Source: Trichothecium roseum (Eukaryota > Ascomycota > Sordariomycetes > Hypocreales). Taken from it: 64,000 nt of DNA. Below the pieces are notes generated by a model, which was not told the DNA's origin, ran no database searches, and saw nothing but the letters and a program-made list of their open reading frames with translations. The stretch covers positions 372,001 to 436,000 of the forward strand of contig CM047944.1 in assembly GCA_026184415.1 (NCBI GenBank), read 5' to 3'. Of this stretch, positions 24,036 to 34,291 are shown piece by piece; position 1 is the stretch's first letter, and each line of letters starts with the position of its first letter. Position numbers and translations under genes: made by a program.

Positions 24036-25850
24036 TCACGACTTCGTCCTAAGGCTGTACCTGTGTCTTTCAATTTGTATTGGCGTAGGTGTGAGGTGTG
24101 TCCACACTTCCTCTGGCTTGGTAAAGCCGTGCAGGCCTTTCATCAAGTCCACCTGCTCAGCGCCTCTCCGCATCATCCTCCTGGCCGCTCGCCTGAAGAA
24201 GACTTTGGACCTCGCTGGAAATTCGTTTGGAATCTTGAGCCTCACAGCGATATACCTATCCTCTGGTGCATGGTCCAGTTTCATCGGCTCCTCGGGATCA
24301 GCAGGAGACTCCCATGCCTCTAGGAGTTCTTCGCCAAGGCAAGCCTTATACGTTGCCTGCTCAGGTGGAAGGGTGATATTGAGGAATTCGAGGGATGCTG
24401 CGACAGTGAGATAGAAAGCGCGGCTCGGATTGACCATGGACTTCGTCATGAGGGACACCAGATGCGGATAAAGGACTGCAAAATCGGACATAGACAGGTG
24501 AGTCGAACCCACAACTGTGAGCATCCAGCATAGCGCACCGGATTCCTGGGCTTCGTTGCATATTTCGACCATACGATCGAAATTACCCTTCCAGTGTACG
24601 AACGCCTCAGATGCAATAGAAATGATGGGTTTGGTGATCTTATCTTGGGGCGTAATGCCACCGGCCGGGGTCCCCAATCCCCATCCATCGAGGATGATAC
24701 CTTGTCCAATCCAGCTCAAAGTATCCTCGCGACATATTTGTACCGTCGTCGCGCCTCCAAACGAATGCCCCATTGCCGTGACACTTTCCAGAAGTATCAT
24801 ATCTTCCCAATCTTTCCAATCAACGCCACTGAGTCCAATAGAGCTGGAGCCAATATTCCCTTTCTTCCTTAGATTTTGGGCAGCCACCTCTTCGCCTCGC
24901 CCGCTGTTTATCTGTTGTAACACGTGAAAAGCCTCTTTGATCTCTTCTATCCTCAACTCAATCTGCGCAGATCGCAAGACATGGTCAACGCCCTTAGGGT
25001 TGTTAGGTGACGTGTCTTGGGCATTGCCCTTTGGGAATATGTAATCTACAATATAGTAAGGGTTAACCTCTCGTCGCCACCTGCGTCTGATACGCTTGTA
25101 ATTGGTGTCATCTCCCGCCTCGTTGTTATTTGTGTGTAATTTGGCTGTCGACGATTCGATTTCGTTGGCTTCGACGTCGTTTGGTAGGCTGACGTGAGTT
25201 CGGGCACCACTCCCATCTCGGTGTTCAACAGCTACCACCACGAAACCAAAGCTTGCTAGCTCGCCACAAATGGCACTATAACACAATCTGGAACCCCCTA
25301 GCCCATGGCTGAATACAATGACAGGAAGTCTAGTCTTCTTTGATGATGATGAGTCTTGCTTCGCTCTGGGTTGCTCCCTGTCCATGTTGTTTTCCTTCAA
25401 TATCTCCGGTGTCCAACGTGAGGCAACTGAGGCGTTGCGGAGGGCGGGCAGCTTTGTAAATAAAGATGTGCAGGCTAAGTATGGAGTGACAGCCCACGGG
25501 GAAAGGCTCATCATTTTGGCATAGCCATTCGATGTTGCTATACGCGGTCTGGGCATCCAATTGACGCGGTGTAGTTGATCGCTGCCGTCTGGTGTCTTCA
25601 GGTCTTCGCGTAGTTCGGAAGGATAGTATATCGCCATCAATACCGTGTCCAGCCTTAACACGGGCTTGCCACCGCGTTGAAGGTCAGAAATGGGGCGCGG
25701 GTTTCGAGCTGGAAGTTCAATATCCATATAGCCTACATTATACGGTCCTGTATATCTCGGCAATCGATGTAGAAGGCGATCTCGCAGTGACTTGGGAGGC
25801 ACGACCGCAGACTGCGGCGGCCCCTGCGTGCTGGCCCTCAGTCCCGTCAT
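24036..25850 (-). CDS. PAF-acetylhydrolase-like alpha/beta hydrolase
   Basis: Predicted serine esterase related to plasma/type-II platelet-activating-factor acetylhydrolases, which remove short or oxidised sn-2 acyl groups from phospholipids; the fungal substrate is unknown. The single exon runs from the first ATG at 25850 (the frame extends six codons further without an ATG) and gives 604 aa. An N-terminal YNVGYMDIELPAR segment is followed by strand LPVIVFSHGLGG (oxyanion region), then the nucleophile elbow AMGHSFGGATT (Ser363), Asp388 in ILDGWGLG and His451 in VVGSTHLSMSDF, in the order expected for the triad. An inserted polar loop (about 220-290) and a basic C-terminal tail lie outside the core. 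No signal peptide is evident, so it is probably intracellular. It is transcribed divergently from rps30 across 725 bp. Confidence 0.9.
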   Translation of the reverse strand: MTGLRASTQGPPQSAVVPPKSLRDRLLHRLPRYTGPYNVGYMDIELPARNPRPISDLQRGGKPVLRLDTVLMAIYYPSELREDLKTPDGSDQLHRVNWMPRPRIATSNGYAKMMSLSPWAVTPYLACTSLFTKLPALRNASVASRWTPEILKENNMDREQPRAKQDSSSSKKTRLPVIVFSHGLGGSRLCYSAICGELASFGFVVVAVEHRDGSGARTHVSLPNDVEANEIESSTAKLHTNNNEAGDDTNYKRIRRRWRREVNPYYIVDYIFPKGNAQDTSPNNPKGVDHVLRSAQIELRIEEIKEAFHVLQQINSGRGEEVAAQNLRKKGNIGSSSIGLSGVDWKDWEDMILLESVTAMGHSFGGATTVQICREDTLSWIGQGIILDGWGLGTPAGGITPQDKITKPIISIASEAFVHWKGNFDRMVEICNEAQESGALCWMLTVVGSTHLSMSDFAVLYPHLVSLMTKSMVNPSRAFYLTVAASLEFLNITLPPEQATYKACLGEELLEAWESPADPEEPMKLDHAPEDRYIAVRLKIPNEFPARSKVFFRRAARRMMRRGAEQVDLMKGLHGFTKPEEVWTHLTPTPIQIERHRYSLRTKS

Positions 25851-26575
25851 CCCGTAAACGTAGGACACCCGGAGGGCATTTTCCCCAAAGAATGAGAGAA
25901 GAAAGAGTCCGTGAAGCCATATTCGCAGCGGATTTGCTGGTGAGATACCTTGTTAGTGTCGAGATTAAGACCCGCTGTGCCAATTGATCGCGATTAAGCC
26001 GACCATGACGTCACGTTCAGATGTTTGGGCAGGCCCGGAAGGGTTCCTCTTTACAGTCAAGTATAGGCACGGCATCTTATACGGAATGGAAGAGAATGTA
26101 CTGCGTATACGCGATTGATTTCAACACCAATCATATCTTGGGTGGATTATAAGATACTTTGATCAATAATTGCTAGTTTGGCAGTTATGGCGTTTGAGGT
26201 TGTACTGAGTGATATGCGCTGAGCAAGTATTTTGAAGGAGAAATAAAAATAGAGGAGAGTGTTCAGCGTGTTATTATAGTATCACCGTGCGGTATATTTT
26301 TGTCTGCTGCGACCGGCCGCCCTGGGCAGAAAAAGGGTCTGGCTCGGTGAAGTGGACACCGGGGAATTTACTAATGCTTCGGCGTGACTCAACCTCTTTG
26401 CAAAAAAGTTTCGCCGACCCAATTGAAGGGCAGCCGCACTCCCCGCTCACGTGCACTCGCCTCTCGCGCACAACCAGCCCCAGTTGCCCTAAATTCTTGC
26501 CTACCTTAGGACCCGCGCTTCGTGTTTGTCAGATTCATCACTCACAACAGCAAGTCAACCAGCAAAACCGACATC
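25851..26575. promoter_or_regulatory. Divergent promoter region, PAF-AH-like gene / rps30
   Basis: This 725-bp gap separates two divergent start codons and should hold both promoters. A TCACGTGC (E-box-like) element lies near 26448, about 125 bp upstream of the rps30 ATG, and a pyrimidine-rich leader precedes the start. I see no gene in it. Confidence 0.45.
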
Positions 26576-26962
26576 ATGGGAAAAGTTCACGGTTCCCTCG
26601 CCCGTGCCGGTATGTTTATTATTATACACGACGATATTATTTTGATGCGAAAAGTGATGCTGACGATGGAACAGGCAAGGTCAAGTCTCAGACCCCCAAG
26701 GTTCGCACGATTCCCCGCCGCCACACGACGATTTTTCGCTCGACGACTCGATGATGCTAACCACCACGGAAACAGGTTGAGGCCCAGGAGAAGCCCAAGG
26801 TCCCCAAGGGCCGTGCTCTCAAGCGTCTCAAGTACACCCGCCGTTTCGTCAACGTCACCCTCACCGGAGGCAAGCGGAAGGTACGGACTGAACATTACGA
26901 GCCTGATGTGAGGCAGGAAATGCTGACAACCTGTTCAGATGAACCCCAACCCCGGCGCTTAA
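26576..26962 (+). CDS. rps30: 40S ribosomal protein eS30, four small exons
   Basis: Small-subunit ribosomal protein near the decoding centre. No single reading frame shows this gene; it appears after splicing: 26576-26609, 26675-26700, 26776-26880 and 26939-26962, 62 aa in all. It starts MGKVHGSLARAGKVKSQTPK, runs through YTRRFVNVTLTGGKRK and ends MNPNPGA, with the length and order of other eS30 proteins. The introns are 65, 75 and 58 nt with branch-like GCTGAC, GCTAAC and GCTGAC. The second donor is weak (GTTCGC). Exon 2 is only 26 nt. There is no ubiquitin-like N-terminal fusion, unlike the animal FAU gene. The protein is highly basic. Identification is firm. Confidence 0.95.
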
Positions 26963-27554
26963 GCGACATCTATGATGGAACAAAATGCGAAGAAAGGATT
27001 AGTCGGATAGTACTGGGGATGCATATGACGGAGACGCCCGTTACGTTTCGTTGGATGCTCGGATTTAGGAGCAACGGAACCCATGGAATATGCCCGGCCA
27101 GTCAACAGGCTGAGCGTCTCTCCAAAGCGAAGAGGCGCGACGAAGCAGCAATGGCTTTACACGGCGTCTGGTGTCGTTTGTCAATACATGAAAGATTCGT
27201 CCGTCAAACTACGTTTTTAATGGTGAATAACGGCGGAGGATTCCGATGTGATACTGCGCCGGTGAAACACGCTCTTGACATGAAGCCCTCTTATCCTACG
27301 TGCAAAGTGAGATGATGGCATGATTATCTAGTACTGTAATTCCCGTTAATCACCCGGATGTAACGACTGTGAAGTTCATCCCATCATCGAAAAAGTCACA
27401 TCACGTGATCGGGATTTTCCAAGCTCCCCCGCGAAGCTTCATACCTAGGTAACTTAGGAGCTTCGATCCAACTGTAAAAGTTACACATCCCTGGAAAAAA
27501 ACTGCTCCGACCCTCTGAAACCCCTCAAATCCGGGTGCAAAGACAAAATTCAAT
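26963..27554. other. Intergenic region rps30 / Y14 gene
   Basis: I see no gene in these 0.6 kb. A perfect TCACGTGA palindrome lies near 27402, about 150 bp upstream of the Y14 ATG, and is a plausible bHLH-type site. Confidence 0.45.
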
Positions 27555-28142
27555 ATGGCCGACACAGAAATGGATATTGACAATGCCCCCGCCGCTGAAG
27601 GCGAGGAGGAAGCTCCCTCCACTCAGCGTCACGACGGCCGAATGCAAACACAGACCAAGGCCACGGCCGTACGATCCATTGAAGGGTGGATTGTCATCGT
27701 CACGAACGTACACGAGGAGGCGGATGAGGAGTGCATACAGGACAAGTTCGGCGAGTTTGGCGAGATCAAGAACCTTCACCTGAACCTCGACAGGCGAAGT
27801 GGATACGTGAAGGTACGTTTGTTTGTTTTGCTATTTTTGGGGGGGAGCTTCTTGACAGCTCGAAGCCGTCCGTGATATGAAGGAAAGAAGGACGACAAAC
27901 TGATTGTTGTGTTTTTTTCTTAGGGGTACGCACTTATTGAGTATGCCACGCTCGACGAAGCTAGGGCCGCCATCGACGAGGCCCACGACACCAAGATGCT
28001 GGACCAAACCGTACAAGTCGACTTTGCTTTTGTCCGGCCGCCTCCAGGCCAGGGCGGGAAAGCTGCTAGGGGAGGTCGCGGCGGTGGCAGGAGAGCTCGC
28101 AGCAGGAGCCGCAGCCCCGATGCAAAGGACCGCGAGGACTGA
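27555..28142 (+). CDS. RNA-binding protein Y14/RBM8A (exon junction complex)
   Basis: Orthologue of RBM8A/Y14/Tsunagi, which pairs with Mago nashi in the exon junction complex deposited on spliced mRNA. Exons are 27555-27812 and 27924-28142, with a 111-nt phase-0 intron (GTACGT...TTCTTAG), giving 158 aa. An acidic N-terminus is followed by one RRM: SIEGWIVIVTNVHEEA forms the first strand and RNP2-like element, and GYVK|GYALIEYA spans the intron as the RNP1 region. The helix KFGEFGEIKNLHLNLDRR and the segment VDFAFVRPP are also as in Y14. The C-terminus is an RG/RS-rich tail (GGRGGGRRARSRSRSP), typical of the family and a likely site of methylation and phosphorylation. It suits an intron-rich genome. 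Confidence 0.93.
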
Positions 28143-30149
28143 GAAGGAGGCGATCGGCCGTAGGCACGAGGACACCGGAATTTTTTATTATTTTAGATGA
28201 AGCCTGGAACTGGCTCTAGATACCAGCCGACGTTGCTGAAACCATGTATGGTTCGGCGGGGAATAATAGTCGGCACTTTGAACGAGATCCTATTAGGTAT
28301 GTTGCCCGCGATTTTCTTCATCACTTTATGCTCCTTTTGTTTCTTTCCTCCGATTGCTAATTGTATGTACGATAGACAAGGAAAACCATGTGCACGGAAG
28401 AAATATTTGCGTTTTTTTTCTTCTTTTTTTGGTGAGGTCCTTCTCCCAATCAGCTTCGGCAACATGGCTCTCTAGGTTATGGATATTAGATTGGGATATT
28501 GAAACCGCGAGTTTGAGACAATATGACTTTGGCTATGGGCGTCTGAAGCTCCGTCGCCAACTTCCTTTTACTTGCTTAATTAAGCGTCCAAAATCTTGAA
28601 ATTGGGAGCTCCGCGCGAGGCTGCTAGCTCGTACACGATGTGAAGAACACCGATTTTTCCACTCGTAATGGGTCATCTGAAGATTGGGCACGGAGTTGTT
28701 CAACTTTGAGTACCCCAACTGCTTTTACGTCATGTGTTCTAGATCTTCTGGCTGCCTGTAGGACTACCCGAACGGCACTCATGCTTGAGAAACCAGGTTT
28801 GAGAGATCTCATCCTATGTTTTATTTCTGTGTTTACTAAACCACCACCGTTATAGAAGGCGAGTCGTGTTGTCCTTTTCTGCACCCCTTGTTCAAGAACC
28901 TTTCTCGCAAAGAGGAAGGCCGGGGCCCATGTCTAGTCACGATAATGCGGCATCGAGTTTATAGGAGCACTCCCGAGTTGCGTTTGTATACTTGCTTGCG
29001 TCGTGAATACGTTTATGAGAAGCACGGCTGTCTTCTGCCATCACTGAATCACCAGGGACTTCCTACTGTACCTGCAATATGAATCAAACTTATAAGAACC
29101 TTTACTTGCTCCCACCAGCCGTGGAGAAATATCGTGGATAATCCATATCCTCTTACTCTACGTAGTTCACGTATCATCCCAAGTACCAAAGGCAGCTCAG
29201 GCCTCTGGAAGGAAAATTCTGATCGTGATCGAGCCCTGAATATCGAATAGCTAGAGCCTGTAGTAATGGCTTTTTGTGCTCGTGTTGCTCAGCCCGAGTG
29301 GCAGTGCCGGCCACACCTGTCGCTTCAATATGAAGAAGAAAAACCTGATTTGACGCTTATCACATTCTTAGCTGCTACGGTTTGGCACGGTCCGTATCCT
29401 GCGAAAGTCAAATGGAAAATGGATCAAGGCTGATAGAGAGAGAGCTTGGTTAGAATGGTGAATGGTGGCTATGGATGAACGGGCAGTGTCGGCTCTCGGT
29501 CGGCTGTCTCGATGTAAAGGGGGGATGGAGGGGCCATCAGCCCTGCCGTATACCATGACCACGGGGGCGGACGGGGTGAGGGGTCAGTTGGTTCTGGAAG
29601 GGGAGGGAGGCGGCGGAGCAATATATCCATGACTATTGGGTAGAAAGTGATTTGACAACTCCTTTCCTTGGAGAATTGATATGCACTTTTCATTTGAGAG
29701 ATTACCCGTCATGAAAAGATTGATCTCGCATCCTTGCTGGTGGCTGATCTAGGCTTGAAATTCTTGAGATGCTCGAGGGAAAAAGGGATGACCTAGAACG
29801 TATCTAGAGTAAATTGGTTGCTGTGTTCAAACCATGTGCCCCTTTCCCAGGTGCTCCATGATGTTTATCTATTCGGAAGGGTGACGGTATATAGATGGCT
29901 ACTTGAGCTGGATAATTATTCCCCGAAGGAACGATGTTGCAGTACAGCTGCGAGAGCGGACTGCCCCGCCCCCGCAATCTATTCGATGTAACATCTATAT
30001 ATACCATGACCAAATTAAATACATATGCTGCTCCAGCCACTAATTCTACTAGCGGTATTTCTTACCACGGCTTTAATTCATAGACGGCCTTATTCAGAGA
30101 CCCAAAAAGGAAAAAGGAAAAAAAAAGAATCACCCAGCTGCAATAAGAA
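28143..30149. other. Intergenic region, no gene seen
   Basis: Two kilobases with only short frames. No copy of the TACGGAGTA motif was noticed here, in contrast with other gaps. The last 100 bp before the SDR ATG are A-rich and probably the leader. Confidence 0.55.
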
Positions 30150-31091
30150 ATGTCAAGTCCATCCTCTCCCTTCCCTCCTCGCCCGTCCCGGGACCTCTCG
30201 GGCAAGGTAGCCATCGTCACCGGCGCGGGCAGCCAGGGCGACGGCCTCGGCAACGGCCGCGCCATATCTATCCTCCTCGCCGAAGACGGCTGCTCCGTCC
30301 TCTGCGTGGACCGGGACCTGGCCCTGGCGCAGCGGACCGCCGAGATGGTCGTCGCGGAGGGCAAGGGGAGGGCCATAGCAGCAGCAGCGGACGTCACTTC
30401 CGAGGCGGACTGCGAAAGGGTCGTGAGGAGGGCCGTCGAGGAGTTTGGCCGGCTGGACATTCTCGTCAACAACGTCGGCGTCCTCGGCGCCAAAGGCACG
30501 GCCGAGGACGTGGACCTGGCCGAGTGGGCAAGGGACATGGAGGTCAACGTGACGAGCATGGTCGCCATGGCCAAGTATGCCGTTCCCGTTATGAAGAGGA
30601 ACGACGGGGCAGCGGAGCCGGGCGGGTTGGGTATCAGGGGGAGCATCGTCAACATGGGCTCCGTGGCGGGCGTGCAGGGCGGCACCGGGACGCTGCTCTA
30701 CCCGACCAGCAAGGGGGCCGTGGTCAACATGACGCGGGCCATGGCCGCTCACCACGCCAAGGACGGTATCCGGGTGAATACCGTGTGTCCAGGTAAGGCA
30801 TACACCAACATACACACACATATGCATACACACACAATGAGAAAGTAAAGATTCTGACTATTCTCGGGGGATTGAACAGGCATGATTTACACCCCCATGG
30901 TGTGCGCCGACCCCGGGGGCATGTCCGCCGAGCACCGGGAGGCCCGCCGCAAGAGGAGCCTGCTGCAGACCGAGGGCAGCGCCTGGGACGCGGCGGCGAG
31001 CGTGAGGTTCCTGGCCGGGGGAGACGCAAGATGGATCACGGGGACGATGCTGACGGTCGACGCGGGGGCGACTTGCGCGACGACATTTTAG
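30150..31091 (+). CDS. Short-chain dehydrogenase/reductase (SDR), classical type
   Basis: NAD(P)-dependent oxidoreductase with a Rossmann fold; substrate not predictable. Exons are 30150-30792 and 30880-31091, with an 87-nt phase-1 intron (GTAAGG...GAACAG) that carries an (AC)n-like stretch; 284 aa. The cofactor loop reads VTGAGSQGDGLGNG (residues 23-36), longer than the usual TGxxxGxG, the adenine pocket has AADVTS, and the NNVG motif is at 107-110. Catalytic residues are Ser171 (NMGSVAG), Tyr184 and Lys188 (YPTSK). CPGMIYTPM is reconstituted across the intron, and the end GTMLTVDAGAT is typical. An Asp after the second strand (CVDRD) suggests NAD(H). Family firm; role unknown. Confidence 0.93.
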
Positions 31092-31240
31092 ACTTGTTAA
31101 GGAGGGAGGAGGAAGAGGAAGAGGAAGGAGGAGGAGGAGGAGGAGGGGGATTGTGCCCCGAAGTGTGCCATGGTAGGCTCACCGCGAGGATGATTATTCC
31201 ATTCATGGCACTGAAAAGGGGTTTTCCATTGATCCAAGGA

Positions 31241-31271
<31 letters not shown>

Positions 31272-32108
31272 CGGAAAGAAAGAAAAATACCTGTTGACAA
31301 TTTAGTTACCTCGTTGTTATACTTAGCGTAAAGACCGGTGTCTTTGAAGTCTATCAATAAGCTGAGTGGGTTACAAGGACGCTGAGGGGGGGAAACATAC
31401 GCTGTACAGAATGCTGATGTAGGGAAGAAGGTGTATGTATGAATTGCGGTCAGTTCTGTGGAGTTTTGGTAGTGATTCAGGTGTTGGTGATGTCGTTCTT
31501 TCGACATTTCGTGCCTTTTTTTCTTTACCCTTCTTTTCTTTCATGTACATCGCCTTATAGTGTTTTGGGAAAAGTCAGGGTGCACTGCTAAGACGGGAAG
31601 AGATTGATGTCGGGCGAAGCAAGGCAGAATCTCTGGTTCTAGACCCGGTGAAGGGGATAGGTAGACACTGGATATAGGCAGTGATAGAGTCTAGTAAACG
31701 GTACCATACTAGCAGTTATCAGTTGGTGCTAGTAGTTCATCATTGCTGATGCACGAATGCGCGGGGAGTATTCCACGGCAGCCCCTCCAAAAAAAAAAAA
31801 AGACCCCCCCTCCAAGGTCAACTCCGCTATCTAGTCGCACTCGATGCGATAGATGGAGACAGTCTTGATACTCTGTATCGAATAGTAGTTGCAAGTGACT
31901 CAGCACGCACTCTTACACTCCTTTCCTATTCCAACTTGCACTTTTTTATCCCCTATGAAAAAAAACCACGCTCGACAATACATATAAAGGTGTCGACTCT
32001 CCGGAGCAAGAAGAAGAAGAGAAGAAATCCAGAATCTCACCAAATAACCTTTCCTCACCATCTACACGATATTCACCATATCCCAAATAAACCAAACACA
32101 AAGAAACA
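31092..32108. other. Intergenic region with long poly-G tract
   Basis: I see no gene. A GGA-rich stretch follows the SDR stop (31100-31150), a G28 tract lies at 31244-31271 and an A12 run near 31790. The segment before 32109 is probably the Nudix promoter and leader. Confidence 0.6.
31244..31271. repeat. G28 homopolymer tract
   Basis: Twenty-eight consecutive G on the plus strand, the longest mononucleotide run I found in the window. Confidence 0.88.
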
Positions 32109-32877
32109 ATGACTGAAGCTATCCCTCGTGTCGGTGTCGCGGCCATCATCTGCGACGGCAAGGGCCGCATCCTGCTTGGCCGGCGCACGGGGAGCCACGG
32201 TGCAGGTAAGGAAACCACAGAGACAAGGATAACATCCGTACCCTCCCCTCCCCCTGTACTTCTTGACCCATGAATCCGGGAACATAAAAAAAAAATCGAG
32301 AAATGATGGAGTCGAGATCTTGATTCAGAATAGTATGTTTTACACTAATGCTCCTTTTTTACAGGTACATACCAGTTCCCTGGCGGTCACTTGGATTTCG
32401 GAGAGCACCACTTCACCTGCGCGGAGCGCGAGGTAAAAGAGGAGACGGACCTGGACATCAAGGCCGTCGACCTCGTGGCCGTGACAAACGACGTCTTCGA
32501 GAAGGAGGGGAAGCACTACATCACCCTCTTCGTGTGGTGCAACATGGAGGACTTGAAGGCTGAGCCCAAGGTACTTATTTCTGACCCCCCCCAGCCCCTC
32601 CTTTATATGCCCCTTACCAAGTCGGAGAGAAAAGAAATCGTGAAATGCCGATACAACGAGACATTTGCAACAAATCAGCTGACCACTCGTGAAAAATAAA
32701 TCATAGATCATGGAGCCCAACAAGTGCACGGGCTGGGTCTGGATGTCGTGGGACGAGGCCAAGGCTCTCAAGGGTGACAGCCAGCCCGGGGAGACGCTCT
32801 TCCTGCCCCTGCAGAATCTGCTGGAGCAGAAGGCCTCTCTCGAGGAGCTGAGGCCCAAGGAGGCCGCTGCGAAATAG
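32109..32877 (+). CDS. Nudix hydrolase (NUDT15/MutT-like), three exons
   Basis: Predicted pyrophosphohydrolase acting on nucleoside diphosphates linked to another moiety; by resemblance to NUDT15-type proteins it may clear modified nucleotides. Exons are 32109-32205, 32365-32570 and 32707-32877, with introns of 159 nt (GTAAGG...TTACAG) and 136 nt (GTACTT...CATAG, branch CTGAC); 157 aa. The Nudix box runs from Gly40: GHLDFGEHHFTCAERE then VKEETDL, matching GX5EX7REUXEEXGU except for Asp at the final Gly. The N-terminal VGVAAIICDGKGRILLGRR strand and the later VWMSWDEAKAL are usual for the fold. Short, soluble, no targeting signal seen. Family is firm; substrate is not known. Confidence 0.93.
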
Positions 32878-33892
32878 AGCAGAGCCGCCTCATTTTGTTT
32901 CATATGCACCTCCGTGGAGGGGGGGGGAGGGGATAGAGTTTTTCTTTGCGGTGGCAGCAGCACCCGACCATCAGCTATGCTAGTAGACGCAGGAGAAACA
33001 AGACCTTGGCAGAAGGGAAATAGACAGAAAGACTCAATGGAAGATGAGTATTCGATAACTTGCGAGAATATGGCTACAGAATTTGCGCCATGATGCTCCT
33101 TGGGTATGGACCTTGTGATCTCGACGGACTGCAGTTGATACACTTTACCCTTTCACCCTTTCACGACACACCATCGCATCAGCCTTCACTCCTTCGGTTG
33201 TATCAGCAGAAACCACCAAGGGGTTATATCGACAACGAGGCCGGGTCCGGCCGCGTGGAAAGGTACGAAGACTGACTGCGACAAAAGGGGGGCTGCACAA
33301 GGTTTCTGTATCCACGCAAGAAACCTCACTGCCCGACGATGATGTGGTGCTTTGGGGGTGACATGATTGGTTAGGCCCATCAGCTTTCCTTGACTCCATA
33401 CTCGTATCCTACATCGGCCGATGTTTCTTTTTTTTTCTTTTTTTTTCCCCCAGGCATGTGATATACGAAAGTTTCGCATCTTTTGGTTTTGCTATTTGAG
33501 TTTGTACGCATGGTATGAATACGGAGAGGAACGAGAGGAGAACGCCAATGCTTGCACAGCTCCCAATTTCTGCGCATACGTATACATCCTTCATGAATAG
33601 TATATTATATATAAGGAGAAACACCAACTATATACAAAATCGGCTTTTCCAACATGGAAATCAGCTGTTGTAGACTGTGTTCTGAACGGTGGTGAGCTTG
33701 TCCTATGAAAGCCGTTTTGGCCAGTTAAAAGAGATGACGACTGTGTAAAAAATTAAGAATTAAAATTAAAAAAACAAGCCCATCATAGAAATAGCCTTAC
33801 AGATCTCATTGAAAATTGATTCTTACATCACCTAGTCACGAATAACTAATAATTATCATCGCCAACAATGAGCAATACATGTTGAAAGGTCG

Positions 33893-33917
33893 GTACTCCG
33901 TAATCGGTACGGAGTAC
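33893..33917. repeat. Facing pair of the dispersed motif
   Basis: GTACTCCGTA and GTACGGAGTAC are separated by four bases, so the unit can fold back on itself. Confidence 0.85.
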
Positions 33918-33978
33918 ACAAGCGGGAGGTCACTATTGTTTAGGGAAGTTTATACTGACTGGGGGGGGGGGTGCACGG

Positions 33979-34001
33979 ACTAGGCGGGCTACCTGCCTAG
34001 T
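33979..34001. repeat. Perfect inverted repeat (7-bp arms, 9-nt loop)
   Basis: ACTAGGC at 33979-33985 pairs with GCCTAGT at 33995-34001. Confidence 0.75.
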
Positions 34002-34017
34002 GGGGGACAGAAAACAC

Positions 34018-34073
34018 CGACCCCCCTTCAACACACTCACCCGCGTAGGGGGGTCGATGTTTTTTGACCCCCC
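34018..34073. repeat. Inverted repeat of CGACCCCCC with an extra copy
   Basis: CGACCCCCC (34018-34026) is the exact reverse complement of GGGGGGTCG (34048-34056). A third copy, TGACCCCCC, follows at 34065-34073. The elements lie 220-275 bp upstream of the chosen ATG. Confidence 0.7.
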
Positions 34074-34291
34074 GTGGCCTGCGTAGCGCTCTCGCCGCTT
34101 GGGCACACCATGACGACAGCTTCAACGTCAACATTCTTATTTTGGCTTGTCCACCCACCACAACTCAAAAAGAAACCCACAACCTCACCCACCACAACCA
34201 CCACCGCCGGGCATGTTGCGGCTTCAATAACTCTTCCAGCGAGCGTCTAACCATACTTTTTTTCTCGCAAACTCAGCATGTCCATGCCGCC

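Larger units (their letters stand above)
32878..34291. other. Intergenic region with inverted repeats before the UVRAG-like gene
   Basis: I see no gene. Two facing copies of the dispersed motif lie at 33893-33917, and two perfect inverted repeats lie at 33979-34001 and 34018-34056. The frame of the downstream gene stays open back to 34064, but the first 76 codons look like leader. Confidence 0.55.

Noticed and set aside
30153..30833. 226-codon antisense ORF over the SDR gene
   Set aside because: His/Val/Gly-rich shadow; the plus strand carries all SDR motifs.
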